Source: Flavobacteriales bacterium UBA4466 (lineage in GTDB: Bacteria; Bacteroidota; Bacteroidia; Flavobacteriales_D; Crocinitomicaceae). Taken from it: 64,000 nucleotides of DNA. Below are positions 44,917-54,676 of this stretch, piece after piece. The translations under genes and the position numbers were made by a program. Each line of letters opens with the position of its first letter. Position 1 is the first letter of the stretch. The notes beneath the pieces are model-generated. The model was given only the letters and a program-made list of their open reading frames with translations. It did not search any database and was not told the DNA's origin. The DNA is taken from assembly GCA_905182335.1 (NCBI GenBank), contig CAJJBE010000003.1:279870-343869 (forward strand), in the 5' to 3' direction.

Positions 44917-47154
44917 TTAGTTAAGCGTAACCTTCGTTACTTTTAATTTATCATTTGCTTTAACTTGTAGGATATACATTCCTGATGCGAAATCAGTAGT
45001 TGTAATCGTTAATTTTGATCCTGTAATTTTAGTGTTTGAATAAACTACTTTACCTGATAGGTCTCTTAATTCAATAGAGGTAGGGGTAGTGTTGTTCCAT
45101 GCAATGTTTAATTTACTTGATGCAGGATTAGGGAATACATTTATTTCGCCTAAAATATTTTCATCAATATTAGCTGGTCCATCACCAACAGTAATAACAC
45201 CTTGGTACGGAATGAAATTTTGTTTAGTTCCCGTAACAATTAATGGCTGATTTGAAGTAAGCGAAGGGAAGTTGATTGTTACAGATCCTCCACTTGCAAT
45301 TCCAAAACCTAAAAACATATTATCTTGTGAGATTGAAACTTTAGCTCCATCAGTATCGCAATTAACATCTACTGAACTCGTTCCTAGTGGTACATTGCTA
45401 ATATGAGAAACAATCATATTCATAGTTACCTTGTTTCTGAAGATTGTTGAAGGGTCGCCAAACATAACCCATGTCTGCATAACTTCTCTGGAATTTGTGT
45501 TTGCGTTATAATCTTCTAGCATACTCATCTGTGCATTGTAGAAAATCCCACCTAATGTTGATTTTCGATTCGTTGTATATGTCTCAGCAATTAACTCAGT
45601 CATTTCATCTTGAGTTTGCATAGGTTCAGCCCAGGCCATCAATATAGAGGATCCACAGGCTGCAATTGCTCCTGTAGGAGAGCCAGCGTTTGTTGCACGC
45701 ATCCATGTTTCAGAAATACATGTTCCAGAAGTAAATGTCCCGTTATTACAAGCTACAGATATAACATATGGATAAGTCCCATTGTTTGTTGCTGTGTTAA
45801 TATTTGAAGAACTAAAGTTGCCAGTTACACAAACGTTTTGAGACCCATGACCTGTATAGTTAAACAATCCAACACCAGCATTAACAGCAGGGGTTATAAT
45901 TGTCGGGGTTGGGTCGCCTGAAGCATCAGCTCCTCCATGAGAACCATCATAAAATTCGTGAACTGTAGTATATCCATAATTCATTAAAACAGTTCTCATA
46001 TTTCGGGAATGTTGCCAGTCTGGCTCACCATCATTCCCAATTCCTTGACCCTCATCTGAAGCTAATCCAATTGCTCTAGTCATCCAGTCACCAGCTATAG
46101 GAGTTTTTTCATATTCCAATGTACGATTTACCATTGTCGTAATTTGAGGGCCGTACCCTGAGAAACGTCCTACAAATGCCTCAGGGTAATAATCATTTCC
46201 TGTAAGTTGACCATAATATGTATCACTCCAAAGTTCTTCGCCACCTGAACTTCCATACGTGTGAGATGGGACATCTCCATGATCTCCAACTAAAAGAATG
46301 TATACTAAGTCAGGGTTTTCGGCATAAAAATTCTCAATATAGGTTTTGATTTGAGTGTCAGTTGACCCAGTAGTTGATATTCCAACAACCGTCGTTTTTA
46401 TACCGGACTGGTTTTTCCAGTCAACGAAAGGCTGAATTTCATCAATGAATGCATCTTTTGAGATAACGAGCATGTCTCCTTCTTCTTCAACAGTTGTGTA
46501 TCTTCCAAAGACAACGCTAGTATTTAAATATTGATTTTCATAAACAGTATTAAATACATCACTTTGGTTATAATCACTCTGTAATTCATTTTCACCAGTC
46601 TCATTGTCATTAATAATGACATTTGCTTGAACATTTTGATAAACGCGCAAAACCTTTGTGACTGGATTGTATTGGTAAGGCGAAATAGAAATTGTTGCTC
46701 CACGTGTATTTCTTAAATTATAAGGTATACCTAATCTTGCTAAGTCACCAGGAAAAAAAGCATTCGTGTTGTAGGTGCTTCCAAAAGTATACGCTATATC
46801 TGAAGGATTTACATTACGCTTTAAGCTTCCTTTTGATGGTGCTATTTCTATGTTTGTGTACTCAATATATCCACCATGTTTAATGTTTAGAGAAACCTTC
46901 CCTTTGTTTGGTACAATAACGGATTCACTGAAGTAAGGTAGTGAGGGTGCGCCTAGTTGCATGTGTGTCACCTTATGTGATTGGGTGAAATCTTGATACA
47001 ATTGTCCGTTAATAGGAGTGTAGGTAGGAGAGGTTGGTTGAATATCATGGCTTATTGCAATAACATTCTCTGGAGATGGTAGCAAGCTAAATTGCTGGCA
47101 AAAAGAAAGTGAAATGAACAAAGTAGCTATTGATAGTGTAAGCGTTTTTTTCAT
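44917..47154 (-). CDS. Gingipain-like C25 cysteine peptidase with T9SS sorting domain
   Basis: 745 residues: signal peptide (SFCQQ), a C25 propeptide, the peptidase domain (about 225-565), an Ig-like domain, and a C-terminal T9SS type A sorting domain (FPNPASSKLNIAW...; ends KVTKVTLN). The catalytic His436 (TGHGSQN) and Cys469 (ISVACNNGTF) are 33 residues apart, the spacing of P. gingivalis gingipains. It would be secreted through the type IX system and attached or released. Substrate range is not known. Confidence 0.9.
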   Translation of the reverse strand: MKKTLTLSIATLFISLSFCQQFSLLPSPENVIAISHDIQPTSPTYTPINGQLYQDFTQSHKVTHMQLGAPSLPYFSESVIVPNKGKVSLNIKHGGYIEYTNIEIAPSKGSLKRNVNPSDIAYTFGSTYNTNAFFPGDLARLGIPYNLRNTRGATISISPYQYNPVTKVLRVYQNVQANVIINDNETGENELQSDYNQSDVFNTVYENQYLNTSVVFGRYTTVEEEGDMLVISKDAFIDEIQPFVDWKNQSGIKTTVVGISTTGSTDTQIKTYIENFYAENPDLVYILLVGDHGDVPSHTYGSSGGEELWSDTYYGQLTGNDYYPEAFVGRFSGYGPQITTMVNRTLEYEKTPIAGDWMTRAIGLASDEGQGIGNDGEPDWQHSRNMRTVLMNYGYTTVHEFYDGSHGGADASGDPTPTIITPAVNAGVGLFNYTGHGSQNVCVTGNFSSSNINTATNNGTYPYVISVACNNGTFTSGTCISETWMRATNAGSPTGAIAACGSSILMAWAEPMQTQDEMTELIAETYTTNRKSTLGGIFYNAQMSMLEDYNANTNSREVMQTWVMFGDPSTIFRNKVTMNMIVSHISNVPLGTSSVDVNCDTDGAKVSISQDNMFLGFGIASGGSVTINFPSLTSNQPLIVTGTKQNFIPYQGVITVGDGPANIDENILGEINVFPNPASSKLNIAWNNTTPTSIELRDLSGKVVYSNTKITGSKLTITTTDFASGMYILQVKANDKLKVTKVTLN

Positions 47155-47301
47155 AGTTTGACTTTTAAAAGTTCTTAAGTATAATTGGTTTTATTGACTT
47201 AAATAACGCTAAAATTATTCAAATAACCCAAGGTGTTGATGGAGATTTATTAACAAGCTTAGGTGCTGAATATTTCTCTTATTAAATAAATACATTTTAG
47301 C

Positions 47302-47332
47302 TTTGAATATATTACCAGGGTACATATATTTG
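47302..47332 (+). promoter_or_regulatory. Promoter and operator candidate for marR-osmC-receptor operon
   Basis: TTTG (47302-47305), 19-base spacer, TATATTTG (47325-47332): both boxes match exactly. The ATG is four bases downstream, so the mRNA may be leaderless. An inverted repeat, AATATAT (47306-47312) with ATATATT (47324-47330), fills the spacer and overlaps the -7 box, fitting autorepression by MarR. Confidence 0.6.
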
Positions 47333-47336
47333 GCTT

Positions 47337-47780
47337 ATGAAAATTGAAGATGTAATTAATAGTACATTTAAAAATTCCTCTCACAAGGTTCTTGTAAACA
47401 TAAGGTATACCTCAAATTTTTTAGCGCAACGGCAAAATATATTCATGAGCGATTATGATTTGACAATGCCGCAATTCAATATTCTTCGAATTCTCCGCGG
47501 TGCTAAAAAGTCGTTAGCAGTAAATGTAGTTAAAGATAGGATGGTAGAGAAGTCTCCTAACACAACACGATTAATGGATAAGTTGATAGATAAAAACTTA
47601 ATTAATCGTACACGTTGTTCAGATGACCGAAGGATTGTTTTTGTTAAAATCTCCAAGAAAGGATTGGAGGTTCTGTCGTATATAGACAAGCAATTTGAGG
47701 ATAGTGATATTTTTGAAGTTAATCTAACTGATAATGAAACTTTATTATTAAGTGATTTATTAGATAAGTTAAGAGGATAA
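47337..47780 (+). CDS. MarR family transcriptional regulator
   Basis: 147 residues. The winged helix is at about 42-110 (YDLTMPQFNILRILRG, then DRMVEKSPNTTRLMDKLI and the wing CSDDRRIVFVKIS). Such proteins usually repress neighbours and respond to phenolics or oxidants. It overlaps osmC by one base (TAATG), and osmC overlaps the TonB-family receptor by one base, so it probably controls all three. An inverted repeat sits in its promoter. Confidence 0.88.
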   Translation: MKIEDVINSTFKNSSHKVLVNIRYTSNFLAQRQNIFMSDYDLTMPQFNILRILRGAKKSLAVNVVKDRMVEKSPNTTRLMDKLIDKNLINRTRCSDDRRIVFVKISKKGLEVLSYIDKQFEDSDIFEVNLTDNETLLLSDLLDKLRG

Positions 47781-48163
47781 TGGCGGTGGGAAAAGTTTCA
47801 GGAGAATTAAAGCAAGGCTATACAGTTATTAATACCGCGAGAGGTCACCAGTGGGTTTCAGATCAACCAGAAGAAGCTGAAGGGTTGGATTTAGGCCCAA
47901 AACCAACAGAGTTACTATTATCATCTCTTTTGAGTTGTAAACTTATTACTATACGGGTTTATGCTGAGCGAAAAGGATGGAATTTAGATGGGATTAAAAT
48001 TCATTTAGAGATTATTGGAAGTGAAGAGAAAACAATCATTGAAAAGCGCATAGAGTTCACAAGTAATCATACGAAAGAGCAACAAAAACGATTAACGTAT
48101 ATCTCAGGAAGATGTCCCATTGCTAAAATGCTCTCAAATTCAATCGAATTTAAACTCCTTTAA
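47780..48163 (+). CDS. OsmC/Ohr family protein
   Basis: 127 residues of the OsmC type. The reactive Cys pair is Cys53 (LLSCKL) and Cys112 (GRCPIAKML). OsmC/Ohr proteins reduce organic hydroperoxides with lipoyl or other thiols. Placement after marR recalls ohrR-ohr pairs, suggesting an organic peroxide response, but Ohr and OsmC proper cannot be separated here. Confidence 0.87.
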   Translation: MAVGKVSGELKQGYTVINTARGHQWVSDQPEEAEGLDLGPKPTELLLSSLLSCKLITIRVYAERKGWNLDGIKIHLEIIGSEEKTIIEKRIEFTSNHTKEQQKRLTYISGRCPIAKMLSNSIEFKLL

Positions 48164-50571
48164 TGCGTGAAATAATCATAATAATGTTCGTGATATTATC
48201 TTTTTCCGGGCATTCTCAATCTATTCAAGGAAAAGTTCTAAATTCTGATAATCGACCTCTTGAATTTGTTTCTGTAAGACTATTCTCATTAGACTCATCT
48301 GTTTTACTAGGCTCATTTTCCGATGTAAATGGTGATTATAAAATTGAAAAGGTTGTATTGGGTGAGTATTACTTAAAATATTCAATCGCTAATCATGAGT
48401 CTCAAGAAATACCTATTTCTATTAATGAGAAATCTAATCTTAAAATACCTGCTGTGGCGTTAAGTTTAGATATGGCAATTGATATTGATGAAGTTATCGC
48501 TTCGGGGTCTTTGGATGTATTGAAAGCAGGGATTGATAAAAAGATTTATTCCGTTGAAGACGATATTTCTGTAAAAGGCGGTAGTGTAAATGATGTTTTG
48601 AACAACATTCCTTCTGTGCAAATAGATCAAGATGGAAATGTTAGCTTGAGAGGAGATGCAAATGTGACAATTCTGATTGATGGGCGTCCGAGTGCTTTAG
48701 TTTCTGGTGATGGTCAGAGCATGCTGGATGCTTTACCTTCAAATTTAGTCGAACGTATTGAGATTGTTACCAATCCTTCTGCACGCTATGACCCTGATGG
48801 AACGTCTGGAATTATCAACATCATACTAAAGAAAAATAAATTAAAAGGTTTTAATGGATTGGTTTCAGCTACAGCAGGAACGGGAGATCAATATGAAGGG
48901 AATTTAGTCTTGGCATATAGAAACAGCCGTTTTAATATGTACACGAATTATTCATTTAATTACTATGAAGGATATCGTAATTTTTATAATACGTTAGAGC
49001 GAGACTTCACAGAAGATAGTACGATAATATTAGACCAGTCTAGGGCGGGGGGTGACTTGAAATCATCTCACACATTAGTTTTAGGGATAGATTACCAGTT
49101 TGATAATCAAAATTTATTTGGATTATCTGCAACGGGTTCATTAGGGAGAAGAGAACGCACGGGAATGATGGAGAACTCACTTTATTATAATGCTGATGAT
49201 TTATCGGAATTATGGACAAGGGAATCTTTTGACCCTCGAAGTAACAAGACTTTAGATCTCAATTTTAATTACAAGCATAATTTAAATAAAGATAAGGGAG
49301 ACATTTCGTTAAATATTAATCAATCTTTTAGCGATCAGCTTTTTGAGGGCTTTTATGAGGAAAAATATTACAATGTAAACGGGGATTTAAATGGGTTAAG
49401 TCCTTTAAATCAGGAGTTAGAGAATGTAAAAGGGCAACGAATTACAACGGCTCAGATGGATGTTATACGTTTGTTTAAAGGTACTAAAGCTAGAGTCGAG
49501 TTTGGAGGTAAAGTAATTTTTAGTGAAGACTCTCAGTATACCTACTCTGAGACAAGAGACACCATTTTTGAAGTGTTTTTTGAGGATACAGTTTCTAATT
49601 ATCGTTATGAATATAACGAAGATATTTACAGTATTTATGGTCTTTTTGGACAAGAGTTAGGGAGGTTTAAATATCAGGTAGGGGCACGTGGGGAGCTTGC
49701 AAAGCAAGTACCATATCTAGTAAGCACTAGTGAGAAAATAAATAATGAATATTTGAACCTATTTCCTTCAGCTCATTTAAAGTACGATTTAAGTAAGGTA
49801 TCTCAATTCAGTTTAAGCTACAGTAGAAGAATTAATCGTGCTAATTCAAGGCAATTAAATCCATTTACAAGTTATGCTGACCCGTTTAACTTAAGAAGTG
49901 GTAATCCATACTTACAGCCAGAGTATGTGGACTCATATGATGCTGGGTACTCATTTACAAAAAGTAAATTAATTTTCTCAGTTAGTGTTTTTCATAGAAG
50001 AACAAAGGATGTGATTAATCGTGTTAAGTATTACTATGAAAATAATACATCAAAGGTAACTTATGGTAATATAGACCGAAGTGAAAGTACTGGAGTGGGA
50101 ACAATTATTATTTATAAGCCTTTAAAATGGATAAAGAATACGCTTTCGCTTAATGGTAGTTATATTGATTATACGAACTTAGACCTAAATACTAATTGGG
50201 ATAATGATGGTTTTACGTATGGTGTTAAATATATTTTGTCGTTATATTTTTGGAAAAAAACCGCCAACGTCCAATTAAATGTAAATTATGCAGGTCCAAG
50301 AGTTTCGCCGCAAGGAATTGTTCAAAGAAGAACTGGAATTGATGCTGCGGTTGAGAAGCGTTTCTTGAGTAAGCGTTTATCTATTGGTATGCGTGTGACG
50401 GATGTTTTCAACCGTAAAGGATTTGAAATGGTATTGATTCAAGAAGGTGTGAGGCAAGAGTCTGAATTCAAGTGGTTAACGCGTAGGTTTTTTATCACGG
50501 CGTCATATCAATTTGGGAATATTGATAAAAAGATCAATATTAAATCTTCTAGCGGAGGAGAAGCGGATTAA
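48163..50571 (+). CDS. TonB-dependent receptor / outer-membrane beta-barrel family protein
   Basis: 802 residues. Signal peptide ends SGHSQ; a CarboxypepD_reg-like domain covers about 20-95, a plug domain about 120-220 (VSLRGDANVTILIDGRPSAL) and a long barrel (OMP_b-brl_3 type) the rest. This subgroup often has no clear TonB box and the substrate is unknown. It is in one operon with marR and osmC, so its expression may follow oxidant or phenolic signals. The start overlaps the osmC stop. Confidence 0.86.
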   Translation: MREIIIIMFVILSFSGHSQSIQGKVLNSDNRPLEFVSVRLFSLDSSVLLGSFSDVNGDYKIEKVVLGEYYLKYSIANHESQEIPISINEKSNLKIPAVALSLDMAIDIDEVIASGSLDVLKAGIDKKIYSVEDDISVKGGSVNDVLNNIPSVQIDQDGNVSLRGDANVTILIDGRPSALVSGDGQSMLDALPSNLVERIEIVTNPSARYDPDGTSGIINIILKKNKLKGFNGLVSATAGTGDQYEGNLVLAYRNSRFNMYTNYSFNYYEGYRNFYNTLERDFTEDSTIILDQSRAGGDLKSSHTLVLGIDYQFDNQNLFGLSATGSLGRRERTGMMENSLYYNADDLSELWTRESFDPRSNKTLDLNFNYKHNLNKDKGDISLNINQSFSDQLFEGFYEEKYYNVNGDLNGLSPLNQELENVKGQRITTAQMDVIRLFKGTKARVEFGGKVIFSEDSQYTYSETRDTIFEVFFEDTVSNYRYEYNEDIYSIYGLFGQELGRFKYQVGARGELAKQVPYLVSTSEKINNEYLNLFPSAHLKYDLSKVSQFSLSYSRRINRANSRQLNPFTSYADPFNLRSGNPYLQPEYVDSYDAGYSFTKSKLIFSVSVFHRRTKDVINRVKYYYENNTSKVTYGNIDRSESTGVGTIIIYKPLKWIKNTLSLNGSYIDYTNLDLNTNWDNDGFTYGVKYILSLYFWKKTANVQLNVNYAGPRVSPQGIVQRRTGIDAAVEKRFLSKRLSIGMRVTDVFNRKGFEMVLIQEGVRQESEFKWLTRRFFITASYQFGNIDKKINIKSSSGGEAD

Positions 50572-50655
50572 AATTTATTGCGCATTTCCCCCTAGGCTTT
50601 AATTGCGATTAATTAATCCATCGACAAGTCCTTTTTCGTTCAGGTAAAATTACTG

Positions 50656-50671
50656 TTACATAATTATGTAA
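50656..50671. other. Perfect 16-base palindrome
   Basis: TTACATAATTATGTAA is a perfect palindrome in the 166-base gap between two convergent genes. Such symmetry fits a dimeric regulator site, but the convergent setting makes a promoter role unlikely. Confidence 0.4.
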
Positions 50672-50737
50672 TGATTGCTATTTAGTTTATTGGTGCAGTC
50701 ATATTAGAGTAGTCAATGATTATAATCTGAAGCTGAC

Positions 50738-51292
50738 TTATGTTTTATAGCATGTATATACAAAAGCAGGAGGTAGGTTCTTAATTGTGAAACTCAAAGA
50801 AACCTTTTTATAGGTAGCTTCTAGCAATTTTTTTGATTGTAAAGAATATTGGAATTGAATATAAATACCATCTTTTTTGAGTGACTTATAGGACTCAGAG
50901 ACCACATTTTTTCTTAGTGTTTCAGGAAAAACCATTAATGGCAAAGAAGAAATAACTACATCGGCTTGTTCTCCTTGATCTAATTTACTTTGAATACTCT
51001 CGGCTGATTCATGAAAGATCTTTACTCTAGGGTCACTAATCCTGGCTGCTAATGTATTATGGAAATCGTCATTTAGCTCAAAAAGAAATAGTTTAGCATC
51101 TGGTGCCATACGCTGAATAATCATATCGGTGAATATTCCTGTTCCTGGACCTAGCTCAACGATAATTTTGGATGAAGAAAAATCAATATTTTTAAGCATT
51201 TTTTTTCCGAGGAATTTAGTGCTGGGGCTTACTGCTCCAACCATTTTTTTGTCCTTTAGAAATTGTTTAATAAAATTACGCTTAGTATTCAT
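50738..51292 (-). CDS. SAM-dependent methyltransferase, PmtA/KsgA-like
   Basis: 184 residues with a Rossmann class I fold: motif I VELGPGTGIFTD and a VVISSLPLMVFPE segment in the place of the NPPY-type motif. The pattern FLKDKKMVGAVSPSTKFLGKKM matches phospholipid N-methyltransferase-like proteins (read in parts). The target could be phosphatidylethanolamine, but this is an inference. It begins six bases after the dihydroorotase-like gene and is the end of this operon. Confidence 0.75.
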   Translation of the reverse strand: MNTKRNFIKQFLKDKKMVGAVSPSTKFLGKKMLKNIDFSSSKIIVELGPGTGIFTDMIIQRMAPDAKLFLFELNDDFHNTLAARISDPRVKIFHESAESIQSKLDQGEQADVVISSLPLMVFPETLRKNVVSESYKSLKKDGIYIQFQYSLQSKKLLEATYKKVSLSFTIKNLPPAFVYTCYKT

Positions 51293-51298
51293 ATTGAA

Positions 51299-52558
51299 TT
51301 ATTCTTTGATTACTAATTTGCCGTTATTTAAAACTCCTGCAACTTTACCTGTCAATATTTTATCCACAAGAGGTGTGTTAGTAGTATGAGAACAGATGTC
51401 TTCCTTTGTAAGTGTCCATTGTTTATTTGGAGTAAACAATGTTAAGTCGGCTGGTTGGCCCACTGCAATTTGTATTGGAGCTAAGTTTAATATAGATCGT
51501 CCTTCTACTGTTAATGAATTGATTACTGTCGACAAGTCAAATTCAGGGGCTATTTTCAAGGCGCCAAGGCTTGTTTGAAGGTTTAGTGATCCAAATTTAG
51601 CTACATCAAATTCTACATCTTTCTCTTCTTTATCATTTGGCCTATGATCTGAAACAATGCAATTAATCGTACCATCTTTTAGTCCTTTCCATAAAGCAAC
51701 ACGGTCACTTTCAAAACGAAGTGGAGGCATCACTTTGTAATTACTTTCAAATCCTAGAACAGCTTCTTCAGTATAAATTAAATTGGAAACATGAACGTCT
51801 GAAGTGATATTATATCCTTTTTTCTTTGCTTCTCGAATCAATCGAACTCCTTCAGCAGTAGATATTCCCGTAAAGTGAATCGTTCCACTAGTATATTCAA
51901 CCAATCTGATGTTTTGCTCTAGTGCAATAATTTCAGAAATGGAAGGGTCTGCTTTTAGACCAGTTTTTGTGGATGCCATTCCTTCGTTTACTATTCCTTT
52001 TCCTGCAATTGAATGATCCCTAGCAAAAACAATTATTTTACCTCCGAAATTCTTTGAGTAAAGTAGTGCGCGATAAGTTATTCCGGAGGAAACAGGTTGT
52101 AGATCGTCTGAAAATAAATGAACACCATTTGTAAACATGTCATACATCTCGGAAAGATTCTCGCCTTTCATTCCAACGGTGATTGCTCCAATTGGGTGGA
52201 TTGATGTTACATGATTTTCTGCGCGATTTTTGATGTATTGAATTTGACTCTTTCCATCAATAACGGGCAATGTACTTGGTAAAACAGCTACATGTGTGTA
52301 CCCTCCAAATGCAGCCGCATTTAATCCTGATTCTATCGTTTCTTTATGCTCCATTCCGGGGTCACAAAAACTTGATTTTAAATCAACCCAACCAATTGAA
52401 ATATGTAGGTCTTTAATTACAATTATTTTCGCTTCGTCATCTTGGATTGAATCTTCTATTGAGGAAATGATGTTTTTATCGATTAGAATATCTTTTGCCT
52501 TTCCGTTAAATGGAGAGGAAGCATCTGTAATTATTGCTTGTTTAATAAGGATTTTCAT
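51299..52558 (-). CDS. Dihydroorotase-like protein without the HxH metal motif
   Basis: 419 residues matching the amidohydrolase fold of PyrC type I along its whole length ([34 protein letters not shown]). Active dihydroorotases have DxHxH near residue 60; here the segment reads [13 protein letters not shown], so both metal His are lost, and the bridging Lys position is not evident. The SDH at about 305 remains. I recall similar proteins in other Flavobacteriia, so this may be a non-catalytic partner or a changed enzyme, not a random decay. Coupled to BatA and the methyltransferase. Confidence 0.75.
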   Translation of the reverse strand: MKILIKQAIITDASSPFNGKAKDILIDKNIISSIEDSIQDDEAKIIVIKDLHISIGWVDLKSSFCDPGMEHKETIESGLNAAAFGGYTHVAVLPSTLPVIDGKSQIQYIKNRAENHVTSIHPIGAITVGMKGENLSEMYDMFTNGVHLFSDDLQPVSSGITYRALLYSKNFGGKIIVFARDHSIAGKGIVNEGMASTKTGLKADPSISEIIALEQNIRLVEYTSGTIHFTGISTAEGVRLIREAKKKGYNITSDVHVSNLIYTEEAVLGFESNYKVMPPLRFESDRVALWKGLKDGTINCIVSDHRPNDKEEKDVEFDVAKFGSLNLQTSLGALKIAPEFDLSTVINSLTVEGRSILNLAPIQIAVGQPADLTLFTPNKQWTLTKEDICSHTTNTPLVDKILTGKVAGVLNNGKLVIKE

Positions 52559-52567
52559 ATCTCTATT

Positions 52568-54622
52568 TTAGTTTAAAAATCGCACAAATATCATTTCGAG
52601 TAACACAAAAGTAAATGTTAAAATGATACAAAGTTTCCAAAAGCTAAATGGTTTATTAATATTTATCAATGCTGCTGTTGAATATCCGTTGATTTCATTA
52701 AATGTCACCTCTTGAATACCTCGGTTTTGAAAGTGAACTATTATTTCTTCCTCACTGTGACTAGATAATAGCGATTCTTTTCGATCGTAGTTTAAGCTAA
52801 TTCCACCTATATTCTTATCTGTCTTAATTGTATAGTTCCCAGCCTGAATGTTTTTAATACTAGGTGTGTTTGATAGTGAAAGATATTTGACACCTGACGC
52901 AGTTGCTATTTTTGGAATAAAATCAATTCCATTTCCAATGATATGAATAGGTGTTTCTCCATTTGTTTTTGCATATACTGGATAGCGACTAGATTTTCCA
53001 ATAATTATATATTCCGGCTGATTACGTTGACTTAACTCTCCTGTTCTGAGTAAGACGGCGGTAAAAAGTACGTCTTTAGTAAAGTTGCCAAAGTCTGAAT
53101 GCAGCGAGCTGTAAAACATAAATGATTTTCCTATTTGCTCGTTAAAAGCGAGCAGAGGTAGTCCATTTTGTAATTCAATTAAACTTTTTCCTAATGTTTT
53201 TGAATTCTTTATTGCTTGGTATACTTTAGTAACACTTGGGAGATTCAAATTAGTACTCTTTGTTTGAAAAACACCACTAAAGAAAGGGTCGTCGTAATTT
53301 AAGGTTTTGATCTTGTTACCGGATGTTATTGTTTTCGCAATAGTTGGTAGGTTGAGGGTGAGTAATAATTCATTCCAGTCGGCTGAATTTGGTGATTTAC
53401 CAGGGAATAAACTGACCGTCCCACCTGTTGATGCAAATGTAGTAATGTAATTAATTGCTCCTTTAGAAATTGTATTAGCTCCGTTAACGATTATTAAATC
53501 CTTTTGAACGAAGTCTTCGCGTGTTATACTTGTGATATTTTTTCGATCAGTGATGTAGAATTCATCTAAATTTAGAACTGTTTCAATGTTCTCTACAGCA
53601 TCTTCGCCATCCAATAATAAGATATTTACGTTTTGACGTACCTCATAAGTCAAGAAATAAGTATCGTCAAATTGTACGTGATTATCGTATAGTCTTATCT
53701 CACCCGTTTTAGTTCCAATTGATTTGTCTGTATATCCAATTTGTGTTGCGGTTGATTCATTTTTAGGGAGGTCAATTAATATAGTGTTTTTATATTCTTC
53801 AATGTCGATGCTTAATTCCACATTCTTTAAATCAGAGTCTGAAGGGTTATTTATTTGAATATTCAATTCTTTCTTTGCGCCTAACTTATGAATCGGAGTT
53901 GTGAACCAGATTGAATCAATGAATATATTGTCACTGCTTTCTGGAGATAGTTTTATAGGGTAGAATGAACTGTTAGGATTTAATGTAAGTGATTTCATAT
54001 CCTTACTAAAGCTACTGGCTGATTGGAAATCACTTAAGATTATGTATTGGGTTGAAGTTCCCTCTGCTACAATGTCACTTTTTGCTAAGCGTTCACTTTG
54101 CCATTGAATTATTTCATCAATAGAACGTGTTAAAGGAGATAGATCAATTTGATCGAGCTTCTCTAGGGCTTCAATTTTAGAAAGGATTCGTTCTTCGCTT
54201 CCAGATTTAGTATTTGTGCCGATAAGGAAACGTGTACTTAAGGCTGCTTTTTTTATGATTTCTCTAGCATTCTCAATTGCTTCAGAGAGTAGCTCTCCGT
54301 TGGCTCCAATTGCTTGCATTGAGAAGGAATTGTCAATGTAAAATGCAATAATACCGCTCTTTGATGGTGTATTTTTCTTTTCGTCTGAGAGGTATGGTTG
54401 TGAAAATGCAAGGATTAAAAATATAAATGCAAGCAATCTGCTAAACAGAACAAGAAGATGTTTTAATTTTTGAGTTGATTTTGTCTGCTGATCAACATGA
54501 TTAACGAAGGTTAAACTAGAGAAGTATAGGGTTTTGTATCGTTTGAAATTAAAAAGATGAATAATAATTGGGATGATTAAGATTGCAAAAGCCCAAAGAA
54601 ATTCCGGATACAAAAACTTCAT
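52568..54622 (-). CDS. BatA-domain membrane protein with degenerate von Willebrand A domain
   Basis: 684 residues. An N-terminal BatA-type region has two helices (about 6-24 and 58-76), then a VWA-like domain starting FYIDNSFSM, where Asp97-Ser99-Ser101 form the DxSxS metal site. A long periplasmic beta-rich part and one C-terminal helix (about 662-682) follow. Bat-type proteins are linked to aerotolerance and stress in Bacteroides, with unclear action. Nine bases separate it from the dihydroorotase-like gene. Confidence 0.82.
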   Translation of the reverse strand: MKFLYPEFLWAFAILIIPIIIHLFNFKRYKTLYFSSLTFVNHVDQQTKSTQKLKHLLVLFSRLLAFIFLILAFSQPYLSDEKKNTPSKSGIIAFYIDNSFSMQAIGANGELLSEAIENAREIIKKAALSTRFLIGTNTKSGSEERILSKIEALEKLDQIDLSPLTRSIDEIIQWQSERLAKSDIVAEGTSTQYIILSDFQSASSFSKDMKSLTLNPNSSFYPIKLSPESSDNIFIDSIWFTTPIHKLGAKKELNIQINNPSDSDLKNVELSIDIEEYKNTILIDLPKNESTATQIGYTDKSIGTKTGEIRLYDNHVQFDDTYFLTYEVRQNVNILLLDGEDAVENIETVLNLDEFYITDRKNITSITREDFVQKDLIIVNGANTISKGAINYITTFASTGGTVSLFPGKSPNSADWNELLLTLNLPTIAKTITSGNKIKTLNYDDPFFSGVFQTKSTNLNLPSVTKVYQAIKNSKTLGKSLIELQNGLPLLAFNEQIGKSFMFYSSLHSDFGNFTKDVLFTAVLLRTGELSQRNQPEYIIIGKSSRYPVYAKTNGETPIHIIGNGIDFIPKIATASGVKYLSLSNTPSIKNIQAGNYTIKTDKNIGGISLNYDRKESLLSSHSEEEIIVHFQNRGIQEVTFNEINGYSTAALININKPFSFWKLCIILTFTFVLLEMIFVRFLN

Positions 54623-54676
54623 ATTATCAAAGATAAAATTTTATCGTTATCTTCCTTAACTATTTTCAATAATCAC

